Shown one piece after another: positions 8,138 through 17,211 of a DNA stretch of 37,574 nucleotides; positions within the stretch are counted from its first letter, which is position 1, and every line of letters begins with the position of its first letter. The stretch is taken from assembly GCF_025629245.1 (NCBI RefSeq), contig NZ_JANZXN010000016.1, forward strand, positions 1 through 37,574. Direction: 5' to 3'. The position numbers and the translations under genes were made by a program. The notes beneath the pieces are model-generated. The model did no database searches. It was not told the origin of the DNA and saw only the letters and a list, made by a program, of their open reading frames with translations. This DNA comes from Natronobiforma cellulositropha (GTDB lineage Archaea; Halobacteriota; Halobacteria; Halobacteriales; Natrialbaceae).

Positions 8138-8818
8138 ATGAAACTCACGAGAATTGATATTCCTCTCGTCGTGGTCGGACGAACCGTGAACCGCAGACCA
8201 CCCCTCCGCCGTCGCCACTTCCTCGCAGGCACCGTCAGCGCTGCAATCGCCGTGACCGCAGGCTGTACGAGCAGCGGCGAGGACGACGACACGAACGGAT
8301 CGGACGACGACAACGCCACCGACGACGACGCCGACGCGGAAGACACGAACCCGAGTGCGGCCGACGACGCCGGTACTGGCGAGAACGAAACCGACGACGA
8401 GGAACTCGACGAAGACGACGGACTCGAGGTCGCCGGACGTAGCTACGACGTCGACGGCTACGACACCGAAGCCTACGACGGCACCGACGTCCCGCTGGTT
8501 CCGGTCGCCGACGCCCACGACTGGTTCGGCGCGGACGACGTCCACTTCGTCGACACCCGCGGCCAGTCGCAGTTCGCAGAGCGACGTATCGACGGTGCCG
8601 TCTCGAGTCCCGCAGACGACGGACTCGAGGACGACCCCATCGACGACTGGTCTCGAGACAAAGTGCTCGTCACCTACTGTGACTGTCCCCACAGCATCGC
8701 CGCACGCCGGTCGGTCTCGCTGCTCGAGGACGGCTTCGAGAACGTCTTCATCCTCGAAGGCGGTCTCGAGGCGTGGGCCGACAACGACTACCCCGTCGCC
8801 GGGGGAAGCGCCGACTGA
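8138..8818 (+). CDS. Rhodanese-domain lipoprotein (Tat signal)
   Basis: 226 aa. RRRHFLAG near residue 24 and the lipobox VTAGC mark a Tat lipoprotein signal. A very acidic, low-complexity Asp/Glu/Asn linker of about 70 residues follows, typical of haloarchaeal surface lipoproteins. The C-terminal 110 residues form a rhodanese domain (HFVDTRGQSQFAERRIDGA) with the active-site loop YCDCPHSIAARR. The loop has cysteines two apart where one catalytic Cys is standard. A TATA-like GATATAACGG about 28 bases before ATG 8138 suggests a leaderless transcript; the GTG at 8186 is an alternative start. Probable role: sulfur or persulfide handling outside the cytoplasmic membrane. Confidence 0.85.
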   Translation: MKLTRIDIPLVVVGRTVNRRPPLRRRHFLAGTVSAAIAVTAGCTSSGEDDDTNGSDDDNATDDDADAEDTNPSAADDAGTGENETDDEELDEDDGLEVAGRSYDVDGYDTEAYDGTDVPLVPVADAHDWFGADDVHFVDTRGQSQFAERRIDGAVSSPADDGLEDDPIDDWSRDKVLVTYCDCPHSIAARRSVSLLEDGFENVFILEGGLEAWADNDYPVAGGSAD

Positions 8819-8953
8819 CCCGCAGACGGCCGACAACCCACGTTCCACCACCGCTCTCGCTCTCGCTGGCTACCGTCCGCTCGAGTGGTGACACTGGATC
8901 GGCTGGAGACGGCCGCGACTCGAGCGTACTCGACGGTCGAGCGGAGCCACCGG

Positions 8954-8958
8954 AAAAA
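8954..8958 (-). terminator. T-tract terminator after L15e gene
   Basis: On the minus strand a run of five T within CGGTTTTTCCGG follows the L15e stop by about 14 bases. Archaeal termination uses such T tracts. Confidence 0.4.
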
Positions 8959-8971
8959 CCGAATGGGGTCG

Positions 8972-9544
8972 TTATCGCTCGTTGCGCGGGCGGGTCTTCT
9001 CGGTCCCCTTCCCGCGGTTGTAGAGACCGCGGTTGGACTTCCCGGCGTTCGTCAGGCCGCGGAAGGCGCGGTTGGTGTGGGTGTCGTCACAGATCCAGTT
9101 GAGGTCGTCGTCGTTCTGGATGGCCGGGTGGTTCGGATCGACGAGGATCACTTCGAACCACTTCTGGCTGCCGTCTTCGCCGACCCAGTAGCTGCCGAGG
9201 ACGCGGAGGTTGGGGTACTTTCGCGAGACGCGCTCCTCGCCGATGCGCTGGATGTTCTTCCGGCGGCCGATGCGGCGGACACCCTGGCGCTTGGTTCGGC
9301 GGCCAGCCTTGTGTCGCTGCTTGCGGGCGGTCCCCTTCCGGACGGCGACGCGCGTGAGGACGATGCCCTGCTTGGCCTTGTAGCCGAGTTCGCGCGCCTT
9401 GTCGAGTCGCGTCGGGCGGTCGATGCGTTCGATCGCACCCTGCTTGCGCCACTCCTGTTTGCGCTGCCACTGCAGTTCGCCCAGTTTGCCGTCGCCGGGG
9501 TTCTTCCATGCCTCCTTGATGTGGGAGTAGAAGCTTCGTGCCAT
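8972..9544 (-). CDS. rpl15e: 50S ribosomal protein L15e
   Basis: 190 aa, a full-length match to the archaeal/eukaryotic L15e family. It begins MARSFYSHIKEAW and carries the basic central stretch (RKQRHKAGRRTKRQGVRR), then RKYPNLRVLGSYWVGEDG, WFEVILVDP and the conserved NRAFRGLTNAGK near the end. It is a structural component of the large ribosomal subunit that contacts 23S rRNA. It is monocistronic here. The upstream 160 bases hold no gene; a TTATAC box near 9675-9680 on the minus strand would give a leader of roughly 100 bases. Confidence 0.97.
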   Translation of the reverse strand: MARSFYSHIKEAWKNPGDGKLGELQWQRKQEWRKQGAIERIDRPTRLDKARELGYKAKQGIVLTRVAVRKGTARKQRHKAGRRTKRQGVRRIGRRKNIQRIGEERVSRKYPNLRVLGSYWVGEDGSQKWFEVILVDPNHPAIQNDDDLNWICDDTHTNRAFRGLTNAGKSNRGLYNRGKGTEKTRPRNER

Positions 9545-9704
9545 AGTGTATACCTGCGGGCGCGTGCTGGTTCAATCTGCGCTCGCAGATCACATCCCGA
9601 CCTGTGGCGTGAGCCGAACAGGTGCCCACTGGTGCCCGCCTCCAGTAAGTCACTCGAACCTATCTGACTCGAGTGTATAAGCCCTTCGAAGCGCCTGCAG
9701 CCGC

Positions 9705-11414
9705 TCACCACTGGTCGTGGGCGGGGTTCGAGGACATGTCGAAGAAGACCAGCAGCGCGAACGGTACCACGAAGACGAACAGGAAGAAGACGACGTGGCC
9801 GTAGCCGAGGGCGACCAGCGCGACGGAGGTGGCCAACACGAGGACTGCCCCGCCCGTGAGTCGAGACGTGACACGCGAGGAACGGAGCCAGTCGTAACCG
9901 CCGCGCAGGCCGCTCGAGACGCCCCGGTTGAGGACGACCGCCGCGGCGAAGACGACCAGCGCCGCCAGCGCCAGGACGAGCGGGGCGAGCGCCTGCCAGC
10001 GCTCACTCGGCGGGGGGACGTGTCCGAGACCGTACAGCGCGAGCGTTGCGACGGCGATGCCGAGGGCGCCGACCAGCCCACTCGCAGTCGCGTGGACGAG
10101 TTCGACCTGGCGTGTGTCGACGCGACCGAGTCGCTCGCGCAGCGTCAACGCGTTCTCGCCGAGGTCCCAGACGAGCACGGAGACGGCGGCAGCGACGAAC
10201 ACGACGAGCGGTGTGATCCCCTCGAGTGCGGCGAGTGCGACCGCCCCACACAGGGTGGCGACACCGAGCGTGAGTGCGTACCGAGGGAGCCGAGCGGAGG
10301 CGTCAGACACCGGCCGGAGGGTGAACGGGGCGAACAGCAGGGCCAGATAGGCACCGACGAGCAGGGCGGCGAACCCGACGACCGCGAACGGCGCCGTGAC
10401 CGCCGGTGAGAACAGCGCCACCCCGACGACGAGCGGCCCACAGAGCGCCCCACCCGCACCCAGGGCGAGCGTTCGCAGCGGGTAGGATCCGAGCCACAGT
10501 CGGCCGCCCATCGCGACCGGGCGAGACGCGTTCGCACCGAGTGCGATCACGCCAGCACCGACGAGCAGGGCGTGGAGGGCACCGGACTGGAGCGTCCACG
10601 CGATGGCCACACCGAACTGGCCGAGGCTCTCGAGGACGCTGTGGAACGCCCGCGGAAGGAGAAGCAACGCGGAGTAACTGGCGTAGGAGACGAGTATTCC
10701 AACGAACAGTAGCACGACGCCGAGAAACTCCCGCGCTTCGCTCGACATGGAGCCGAGTGTGGACGTGAACGACTCGAACGCGGAGCCGAGACGCCCGAAC
10801 ACGTCGGTCACGGGCGTCGGCGTCGTGACGCCCTCGGGGAGCCACGGGTCGATGACCGACGACGCCAGGTCGAACAGGAGGAGGACGAGACCGAACAGAC
10901 AGGTCGCCGTGAGCAGGCCGACGAACGGCGTCGGTGCGAGCAGCGCGAGCGACTGGACGAACAGCGTACGGAAGGTCTCGGTACCGACGGCCGCGAACGC
11001 GAAGAGGACGCCAGCAGTCGTCCCGCAGACGACGGCCAGGACGAACGAGTCGCGAAACACGCGACGGACGACGACGGCGCGCGGCCCGTCGGCCGCGAGC
11101 GCGTAGCCGAGGGTACAGACGGCGAGCGCACCGACGGCGACGGCGGCGAGCGACGAAGTGAGGGCAACGCCCACCAGCGCGGTGACACCGCCGACGAGCC
11201 CGACGCTCCCGAGTGCACGCCTCGAGAGCGAGACCGTCTCGAGCGCGCCGAGAGCCGCGACGACGACCAGCGCCGAGACCACCAGCGCGGCCGTCTCGAG
11301 CGGCGCGCCGAGTCCGAGTCCCAGTGCGACGACGAGGAGCGTCGCGAGGGCGAGCGAGGTGCGTCCGAGATCGGTCGCAGACGCATCGCCGGTCGACTCG
11401 AGTGGCTCACTCAT
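9705..11414 (-). CDS. Polytopic membrane protein, last gene of the DUF4129/DUF58 operon (DUF7519-like)
   Basis: 569 aa from ATG 11414, which overlaps the stop of the DUF58 gene by ATGA. It has about 14-16 hydrophobic segments, rich in Ala, Leu and Val, with few conserved polar motifs. Haloarchaeal genomes carry this type of protein after DUF4129, DUF7269 and DUF58 genes, often beside a MoxR ATPase; I assign it to that set by position and topology. The function is unknown. No MoxR gene is next to the operon here. Confidence 0.8.
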   Translation of the reverse strand: MSEPLESTGDASATDLGRTSLALATLLVVALGLGLGAPLETAALVVSALVVVAALGALETVSLSRRALGSVGLVGGVTALVGVALTSSLAAVAVGALAVCTLGYALAADGPRAVVVRRVFRDSFVLAVVCGTTAGVLFAFAAVGTETFRTLFVQSLALLAPTPFVGLLTATCLFGLVLLLFDLASSVIDPWLPEGVTTPTPVTDVFGRLGSAFESFTSTLGSMSSEAREFLGVVLLFVGILVSYASYSALLLLPRAFHSVLESLGQFGVAIAWTLQSGALHALLVGAGVIALGANASRPVAMGGRLWLGSYPLRTLALGAGGALCGPLVVGVALFSPAVTAPFAVVGFAALLVGAYLALLFAPFTLRPVSDASARLPRYALTLGVATLCGAVALAALEGITPLVVFVAAAVSVLVWDLGENALTLRERLGRVDTRQVELVHATASGLVGALGIAVATLALYGLGHVPPPSERWQALAPLVLALAALVVFAAAVVLNRGVSSGLRGGYDWLRSSRVTSRLTGGAVLVLATSVALVALGYGHVVFFLFVFVVPFALLVFFDMSSNPAHDQW

Positions 11415-12823
11415 CGCGACCACATCCTGTTGGCGCGGTCGACGGCGACGTGCAGCGGGTCGTCGGGCGGCCACTCGACGACGCGAACGCCGTGTTCGCG
11501 CAGTTCACGCAGGCGTGGTTCGTGCTCGAGACGGGCGACCGTCCCGCCGGGTGTGTCGCCGTCGGCGACGATCGGACAGAGGACGGTCACCTCGTGGCCG
11601 TAGGCACGGAACCGTTTGGCCGAATCGATCGGTGCGCCGTCGAGTGCGGGCGTGACGAAGACGATCTGTTTCTCGTCGGCGAGGTTCGTACAGAAGCGGC
11701 CGACGTGGACGTGTGCCCGCCGCAGCCAACCCGAGCGGCCGTAGGAGCCACACCACTCGCCGTCGAGGAGACGCCTGGCGCGGGTCGCCTGGTCGCGTCC
11801 CGACCGCGGGAGGAGGTAGTGGCCGCTGCCGCCGTAGCAGGCGACGCCGACCCGGTTGTTCTCGCCGAGCAGCGAGGAGACCACCCACGCAGCAGCGTGT
11901 TTCGAGAGCGTCCGTCCATCGAGGGCCGTCTCCTCCGGCGCGACCGTCGTCGACTCACGGCAGTCGACGACGACCACGACGCTCGCCGCGCGCTCCTCGC
12001 GGAACTCGACGGTCGTCAGTTCACCCGTGCGCGCCAGGCGGTTCCAGTCGACACGGTTCATCGGATCCGTCGGGTGGTACGAGCGAATCGAGTAGAACTC
12101 GAGACCCTCCCCGCCGATATCGGTCTCGACGCGACCGGTGTGCTGGTTGGTCTGTCCGGCGAGAGGCAGTCGCTCGAGGTAGTCCGTACACTCGAGGGTG
12201 GTCTCGAGTGAGAGCCGCGTCGTCACCGCGCTCGAGGCGTTGAGGTTTCGCGCGAGGAGGGTGACGTCGCCGAAGGTGTAGGTTCCGCGGCGAACGCGGA
12301 GGGTGTACTCGAGCGTCGTCGACTCACCGGGCTGGAGCGCCGCCGCGGTCGTCGTCTCGCCCGATTCGACCGCGAGGGACGCAGGTGGCTCGTCGGCCAC
12401 CGAGACCTCGGCGAGCGGGTCGTCACCCTCGTTCGTCACCGTGAGCACGACCACGACGGTGTCGCCGGGCGCCGGCGACTGCGTCGAGAGACGCCGGTCG
12501 ACGGCGAGCGTCGGCTCCGGCGGGCGAATCGCGTAGCCGTAGGCGGCGTAGCTCAGCCCGACGACCGACGAGAGGAATATCGCGGTGTTGCCCGCGGCGA
12601 TTCCGACGCCGACCGCGAACAGCGCGACGACGAGTCCGACCGTCCAGCGACTGCTGGCCGTCTCGAGGGTCTCGACCTGCGGTCCCGCCTGAGTCGGGTC
12701 GGGGTCGGTCTCCGAGAGGCGGTCGTGGGCGTCGTCACCGCCCGTCTCGGCCGCCCGGTCTGTGGAGTCGGCGTCGGACGGGTGCTCGTCAGCGTCGTCG
12801 ACCGCCGCGACGGCGCCCGTCAT
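11411..12823 (-). CDS. DUF58 domain protein
   Basis: 470 aa. An acidic N-terminus of about 60 residues is followed by two membrane helices (VGLVVALFAVGVGIAAGNTA and the next). Next is a beta-rich domain resembling a CARDB/DUF11-like fold (VLTVTNEGDDPLAEVSV). The DUF58 core carries the signature YHPTDPMNRVDWNRLARTG, then TTVEFREER and a von Willebrand-like VVVVVDCRES. DUF58 proteins usually pair with MoxR AAA ATPases in chaperone-like or envelope-maturation systems. ATG 12823 overlaps the stop of the upstream gene; a longer frame exists but is unlikely. Confidence 0.88.
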   Translation of the reverse strand: MTGAVAAVDDADEHPSDADSTDRAAETGGDDAHDRLSETDPDPTQAGPQVETLETASSRWTVGLVVALFAVGVGIAAGNTAIFLSSVVGLSYAAYGYAIRPPEPTLAVDRRLSTQSPAPGDTVVVVLTVTNEGDDPLAEVSVADEPPASLAVESGETTTAAALQPGESTTLEYTLRVRRGTYTFGDVTLLARNLNASSAVTTRLSLETTLECTDYLERLPLAGQTNQHTGRVETDIGGEGLEFYSIRSYHPTDPMNRVDWNRLARTGELTTVEFREERAASVVVVVDCRESTTVAPEETALDGRTLSKHAAAWVVSSLLGENNRVGVACYGGSGHYLLPRSGRDQATRARRLLDGEWCGSYGRSGWLRRAHVHVGRFCTNLADEKQIVFVTPALDGAPIDSAKRFRAYGHEVTVLCPIVADGDTPGGTVARLEHEPRLRELREHGVRVVEWPPDDPLHVAVDRANRMWSR

Positions 12824-13431
12824 CGCTCCACCTCGGCCGGTTCGCGACGCCGCTCGAGTTCGGCGAGCGTCGCCTCGAGTCCCCGCTGGTATCGCCGTCC
12901 CCAGAGCCAGTCGAGAAACCGAATCCGACGCGGGAGGTCGGTCTCGTCGCTCAGAAACGCGTTCGCACGGGGGTCGTCGCTCCAGGTCCCCTCCTCGAGT
13001 CGCTCGAGTGCCTCGGCACGCGAGAGACCACAGCACTCGACGAGCGTGCGGGTCGCCACCTCGCTGAGCGCGTTGCGTGCGTCTCGGCGGTTCTTGAGCC
13101 GCGTTCGATAGCCGTGCTGACTCTCGTCGAGCGGCGGCCGCTCGAGCGCGTCGTCGACGGCTGCGACCGTCTCCGGGCGCGCCGGCGGCGTCGTCGCCAC
13201 CGAACCGGCCGTCCGCGGTTCCGGGAGGTCGACCTCCCGGTCAGTTCCGACACCGGTCCCAACGCCGACGGCGAGTGCGACGACGGCGGCGACGGCGGCG
13301 AGTGTGAGCACCAGCGCGTCGAGCGCGAGGAACTCGAGCGCTGGTGGAGAGACGGTCCCGAAGGTGATCGCGAGCGCCAGCGCGAGGATGCCGACGCCGA
13401 CGACAGCGGTGACGGCACGGAGTCGGCTCAC
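12820..13431 (-). CDS. DUF7269-like membrane protein
   Basis: 203 aa with GTG start overlapping the DUF4129 stop. Two hydrophobic helices occupy residues 5-60. A cytoplasmic part follows with a helical, basic domain (YRTRLKNRRDARNALSEV near 107) and the sequence CCGLSRAEALERLEEGTWSD, where the paired cysteines stand out. Family assignment is by gene order (third-party neighbours DUF4129 and DUF58) and length; the function is unknown. Confidence 0.75.
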   Translation of the reverse strand: MSRLRAVTAVVGVGILALALAITFGTVSPPALEFLALDALVLTLAAVAAVVALAVGVGTGVGTDREVDLPEPRTAGSVATTPPARPETVAAVDDALERPPLDESQHGYRTRLKNRRDARNALSEVATRTLVECCGLSRAEALERLEEGTWSDDPRANAFLSDETDLPRRIRFLDWLWGRRYQRGLEATLAELERRREPAEVER

Positions 13432-14567
13432 GGCCGACCACCGTCCTCGGAGTCGTCTCGCGCGCGTTCGATCTCGGAGAACGCCTCGCGTGCGCGCCGC
13501 GTCCGGTCCGGCGACGGCGGATAGCCGCCGTAGCGGACGTCACGGAACGCCGCCGTGAGGTCGGAGACCGCGCGGGAGGGAAAGCCGGCGTCCGTCGCGG
13601 TCCGTGCGTACTCTCCCGGCGTGCGCGCGTGTCGCCTGCGCACGGGGAGGTTCTCGACCATCGCCTCCCACGCCTCCTCGACGGTCTGTGGACCGAGGTC
13701 GGGTTCGGACTGGCTAGCAGCGTGTTCCGCAGGAGCGTCTCCCGAGTCTCGAGCGCTCGAGCGTCGCGTGCGACGGTGCGGAGAGAGCAACGAGGAGAGC
13801 CCGCCGGTGATCGAAGCGAGTCCGGCGAAGAATCCACCGCCGGAGCGGCCGAACGAGAACGGAGCAGCGAGGAGGGTCGTCGTGAAGCCACCGACGCCGC
13901 GTGAGAGGAGTCGCGTGCCGCTCGAGGCGGCGCTCACGACACCGCCCGCGGTCGTCAGTAGCTGGTCGGTGACCGGCGGGACGACGCGTGCGAGTCCGAT
14001 CGTCGCGGCCATCGCGGCCTGTGGAATGCGCTGGAAACGGAGCCTGAGCCGGGGGAGAAAGCCGGCGGGGAGGTCACCGCTCGAGACGTCCGACGAACGC
14101 GTCTGGTCCGACAGTACGAAAAAGAGAACGACGACGACCACGGCGAACGACCCGAGGATGAGCCAGAAGAAGCCGCTGAGCAGGGGCGTGATGGACTCGA
14201 GTTGGCTGGAGACCGGTCCGCCGTCGTCACTCGTCGCCGCCGACCCGTCGTCAGCGTCGTCCGCATCGTCCGTGTCGTCGTCCGGAGATTCGTCGGCGGC
14301 GTCGGGCTCCGAGTCGTCGTCCGTGGAGGACTCGTCACGCTCCTCGTCGGTCCCAGGGCCCTCGCTGTCTTCGGGTTCGGTGTCGTCCGGTCCGTCGGTC
14401 GGTGCTGTCGGTCCGTCGGTCGACTGTTCACCGTCGTAAAAGCCGCTGTCGACGGTCCCCGAACCGGGGTACTCGCCGTAACCTGCCGCGGGGAACAACG
14501 ACGCCGCGACGACGACCGCGAAAACGCAACAGGCGATCAGGGCGACGCGCTGGAGGTCGTATGCCAC
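13428..14567 (-). CDS. DUF4129 domain membrane protein
   Basis: 379 aa from GTG 14567, with AGGTGA just upstream as ribosome-binding site. An N-terminal signal-like helix is followed by a long Asp/Glu/Ser/Thr-rich extracellular linker (about residues 35-125). A membrane helix near 138-155 (LSGFFWLILGSFAVVVVVLF) comes next, then a Gly-rich region. The C-terminal DUF4129-type helical domain (EEAWEAMVENL, TPGEYARTATDAGFP, FRDVRYGG) completes it. It is the first gene of a four-gene operon whose members overlap by 4 bases. DUF4129 occurs in transglutaminase- and MoxR-linked envelope systems. Confidence 0.85.
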   Translation of the reverse strand: MAYDLQRVALIACCVFAVVVAASLFPAAGYGEYPGSGTVDSGFYDGEQSTDGPTAPTDGPDDTEPEDSEGPGTDEERDESSTDDDSEPDAADESPDDDTDDADDADDGSAATSDDGGPVSSQLESITPLLSGFFWLILGSFAVVVVVLFFVLSDQTRSSDVSSGDLPAGFLPRLRLRFQRIPQAAMAATIGLARVVPPVTDQLLTTAGGVVSAASSGTRLLSRGVGGFTTTLLAAPFSFGRSGGGFFAGLASITGGLSSLLSPHRRTRRSSARDSGDAPAEHAASQSEPDLGPQTVEEAWEAMVENLPVRRRHARTPGEYARTATDAGFPSRAVSDLTAAFRDVRYGGYPPSPDRTRRAREAFSEIERARDDSEDGGRP

Positions 14568-14683
14568 AGGTCACCTAAAATCCGTCTGAACAAATACATT
14601 ACTGTTGACGAATGCGCGGTGGCCGGCTGAGGTGTAGCGAGAGACGAAACTGTTTTGCTCGAACATCTGTATTCGTAAGACGA

Positions 14684-15733
14684 ATGACGAGAAGCGATCT
14701 CACAGCGCACATCGGCGGCACCCTCGCGCTCGTGCTGGCCGTCGACTTCGCGTTCGCACTGTTCCTCGCGACGCTGTTCGAGCCCTGGTTCGGGCCGTCG
14801 ATCAACGCGCTCGTCGGCGGATCGACGCTCCGGGCCTACGCCGCCCTCGTCGCGCTGATCGTGTTCGCGCTCGTCTGGGCACAACTGCTCTACACCCGCC
14901 ACAGCCTCCTCGCCGAAGTCGACGCCACACCGGCCACCGACGAGACACACCCCGACCTGCTCGCGCGGGTCACTCGCCTCGCGGCGCTCGCCGACATGCG
15001 CGTCCCGACCGTCGCCGTCGCCGACACCGACGTGCCCAACAGTTTCGCCATCGGTGGCGTCCGCTCCGGGACGGTCGTCGTCAGCGAGGGCTTACTCGAG
15101 TCGCTCGAGAGCGACGAACTCGAGACCGTCCTCGCACACGAACTCGTCCACCTGAAAAACCACGACGCCGCGGTCATGACGCTCGCCTCGTTCCTCCCGG
15201 CGCTGGTCTCCGACGAGTACTCCCTGCTCGAAGACGGGTTGCCCAGCGGGGCGAAGCCCGCCGTTCTCACCCTCGGTCTCGTCGGCTGGTTCGTCCTGAG
15301 CGCCACGTTCATCGACGCGCCGTTCGCGAGTCCGAGCTACATCCTCCAGTTCGTCGTCGCCACGGGCGTCGTCATCTTCTTCGGTGGCGTCGCCCTCGGC
15401 GTGCTCGCGACGCCCGTCGTCTTCCTCAGCCGGAGTCTCTCGAGACAGCGCGAGTTCGTCGCCGACCGCGACGGCGCACGCCTGACGGGCAACCCGGGAG
15501 CGCTCGTCCGGGCGCTGCAGACCCTCGACGACGCGGTGGCGCTGCCGACACAGGACGCGCGCAAACGCTACGACAGTCTCGAGGGCATGTGTTTTCTCCC
15601 ACACGGCTTCCTCGAACGTGACGAGGACGCACCGACAGAGGCGATGCCCGTCGGCTTCCGCACACACCCACCGACCGAAGACCGGATCGAGAGGCTGCGA
15701 GACGTGGCTGCGGAACTCGAGACGGCCAACTGA
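14684..15733 (+). CDS. M48 family zinc metallopeptidase (HtpX-like)
   Basis: 349 aa. Two membrane helices at the N-terminus, then the zinc-binding motif AHELVHLKNHD with HELVH near residue 167, two further membrane helices, and the third ligand region (REFVADRDGARLTGNP) near 260. It ends with GFRTHPPTEDRIERLR, a conserved M48 C-terminal motif. HtpX proteases sit in the cytoplasmic membrane and cut misfolded membrane proteins. The ATG at 14684 is preferred over an in-frame start 72 bases upstream because the membrane helix follows directly. Divergent from the DUF4129 operon. Confidence 0.92.
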   Translation: MTRSDLTAHIGGTLALVLAVDFAFALFLATLFEPWFGPSINALVGGSTLRAYAALVALIVFALVWAQLLYTRHSLLAEVDATPATDETHPDLLARVTRLAALADMRVPTVAVADTDVPNSFAIGGVRSGTVVVSEGLLESLESDELETVLAHELVHLKNHDAAVMTLASFLPALVSDEYSLLEDGLPSGAKPAVLTLGLVGWFVLSATFIDAPFASPSYILQFVVATGVVIFFGGVALGVLATPVVFLSRSLSRQREFVADRDGARLTGNPGALVRALQTLDDAVALPTQDARKRYDSLEGMCFLPHGFLERDEDAPTEAMPVGFRTHPPTEDRIERLRDVAAELETAN

Positions 15734-16037
15734 AACCGCGGCTACCGACGAGTTCTCGGCTGACGACCGGACCGCTGCCCGACGAGCCTCGGCCACGGTC
15801 TCGAGGACCGAGTGGCCGGGTAGTCCAGTCCGGCCTGGCCGGCTACGGAGACTCGAGTCACCCGGGTGAGACTGGCCGTCGTCCGCCCTCACCCGACGAC
15901 CCGCAGGTGGCTGTCACTGTGGCCGACGGCGTCGCCGGGGCAGTCCCCGGGACCGAGACAGCCGATCCCAGGGAGACGGCGCTCGACCGACCGGTGACTG
16001 AGCGGACGGACCAGTATTCGATATAGCGAAAGAGGGT
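15734..16037. other. Intergenic region without a recognised gene
   Basis: 304 bases between two converging genes. It contains a hairpin (GGCCAC near 15790 pairing with GTGGCC near 15811, interrupted by GGTC/GACC) and further GC-rich inverted segments, one loosely resembling a tRNA D-arm. No convincing ORF or tRNA is visible. Confidence 0.4.
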
Positions 16038-16955
16038 TTATTGCTCGTCGGCAGCGAGCGTCGCCAACGAGTCGAACGATCCGTCGGTGATGGCTCGAGC
16101 GACCGTCTCAGCGTCACACGAGGGGACGACACGCGGGTACTTCCGGCGGAAGTACCCCAGGAGGTTGCGCAGGTCACGCCGGAGGAACTCGTCGGCGTTC
16201 TCGTGGTCGGTGGGCACGGCCTGCGGCCAGTCGAAGATCGTCACCCCCGCCTCGCTGACGAAGACGTTGTACTCGCTCATGTCGGCGTGGACGTAGCCGA
16301 TATCGTACGCGCGGGTGAGTTCGCGAAGGAGCAGCTCGAGGACGGGAACGACCTGCTCGTCCTCGAGTTTCGTCCGCGAGAGTTCGACGCCGTCCATCTT
16401 CTCCATCACGATGGCGTGGCGGTTCTGATCGATCGGCCGGGGGACGCGCACGTCGGGGTAGAGCGTCTCGATGACCTCGTACTCGCGTTCGGCGGCCTTC
16501 CGGGCGGTGTACATCCAGGAGACGTGGCGGTTCTCCGCGGTGTAATCGCGCTCGCGGTTGACCTCGCGGAAGTTCGTATAGCCCTCCCGGTGATACTTCA
16601 GTGCGAGCGGTTTGTAGGATTTGACCTCGTAGACGTCGCTCTCCTTGCCGACGCCGAGCGGGGAGCCGAACTCCGCGATGGTATCGCGCTCGGCGAAGGC
16701 GTTGAGCGCCAGCAGGTCGTAGCCCTCGAACTGGAGGGTGTAGCCCTCGTACTGGATGGTCTTCTTCTGGATGAGTTTGCGCTTCAGACAGCGCTCTAGC
16801 CGGTAGTCGACCTCCTCGGGGGTGAGCCCCGAGAAGTCGGGCAGTTTCTCGCGGCTGACCCACTCGGAGAATCGCATCCCCTGTTCGACGCCCGAGAGGA
16901 GGTAGAGATCTTCTGACTCGAGTTCCGCCAGTAAGGCGGCGACGTTCCGCACCAT
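16038..16955 (-). CDS. rio2: Rio2 serine/threonine protein kinase
   Basis: 305 aa. An N-terminal winged-helix domain (residues 1-90, MRFSEWVSREKLPDFSGLT) is diagnostic of Rio2. The RIO kinase domain follows, with the nucleotide loop GVGKESDVYEV near 101, the catalytic lysine in ALKYHREG near 119, the catalytic loop YVHADMSEYNVFV near 214 and the metal-binding IFDWPQAV near 232. Rio2 acts in maturation of the small ribosomal subunit. Length and architecture are normal. The stop is TAA at 16038-16040. Confidence 0.96.
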   Translation of the reverse strand: MVRNVAALLAELESEDLYLLSGVEQGMRFSEWVSREKLPDFSGLTPEEVDYRLERCLKRKLIQKKTIQYEGYTLQFEGYDLLALNAFAERDTIAEFGSPLGVGKESDVYEVKSYKPLALKYHREGYTNFREVNRERDYTAENRHVSWMYTARKAAEREYEVIETLYPDVRVPRPIDQNRHAIVMEKMDGVELSRTKLEDEQVVPVLELLLRELTRAYDIGYVHADMSEYNVFVSEAGVTIFDWPQAVPTDHENADEFLRRDLRNLLGYFRRKYPRVVPSCDAETVARAITDGSFDSLATLAADEQ

Positions 16956-17211
16956 GGGCGTGGTAGCCGGTGTGAACGTAAAAAGCGTCGCCTCGCCGGT
17001 GGTCAGCGGGCGAAGCGAGGCGGAAAACGGATGTCTGCGCCGAAACGGGCAGCTGGTGGCGCATTCCGGCGGTGTGCAGCGAGCGGGGGCATTTCCAATG
17101 AACTATATGATGCGATATCAAATGTGGTTTGAGACCGCTCAGACAACGAGACACGGGCCGCGAAGACGAGAGCGTACAGAGGACGACAGTCTGGCCACTC
17201 AATGATAACTC

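Noticed and set aside
7961-8851. Upstream extension of the UspA frame
   Set aside because: The Usp domain starts exactly at ATG 7960. The extension is antisense to the rhodanese gene and lacks any domain.
15790-15880. tRNA-like D-arm and hairpins between the M48 peptidase and rio2
   Set aside because: No full cloverleaf, no T-arm GTTCNA and no matching acceptor stem could be assembled.
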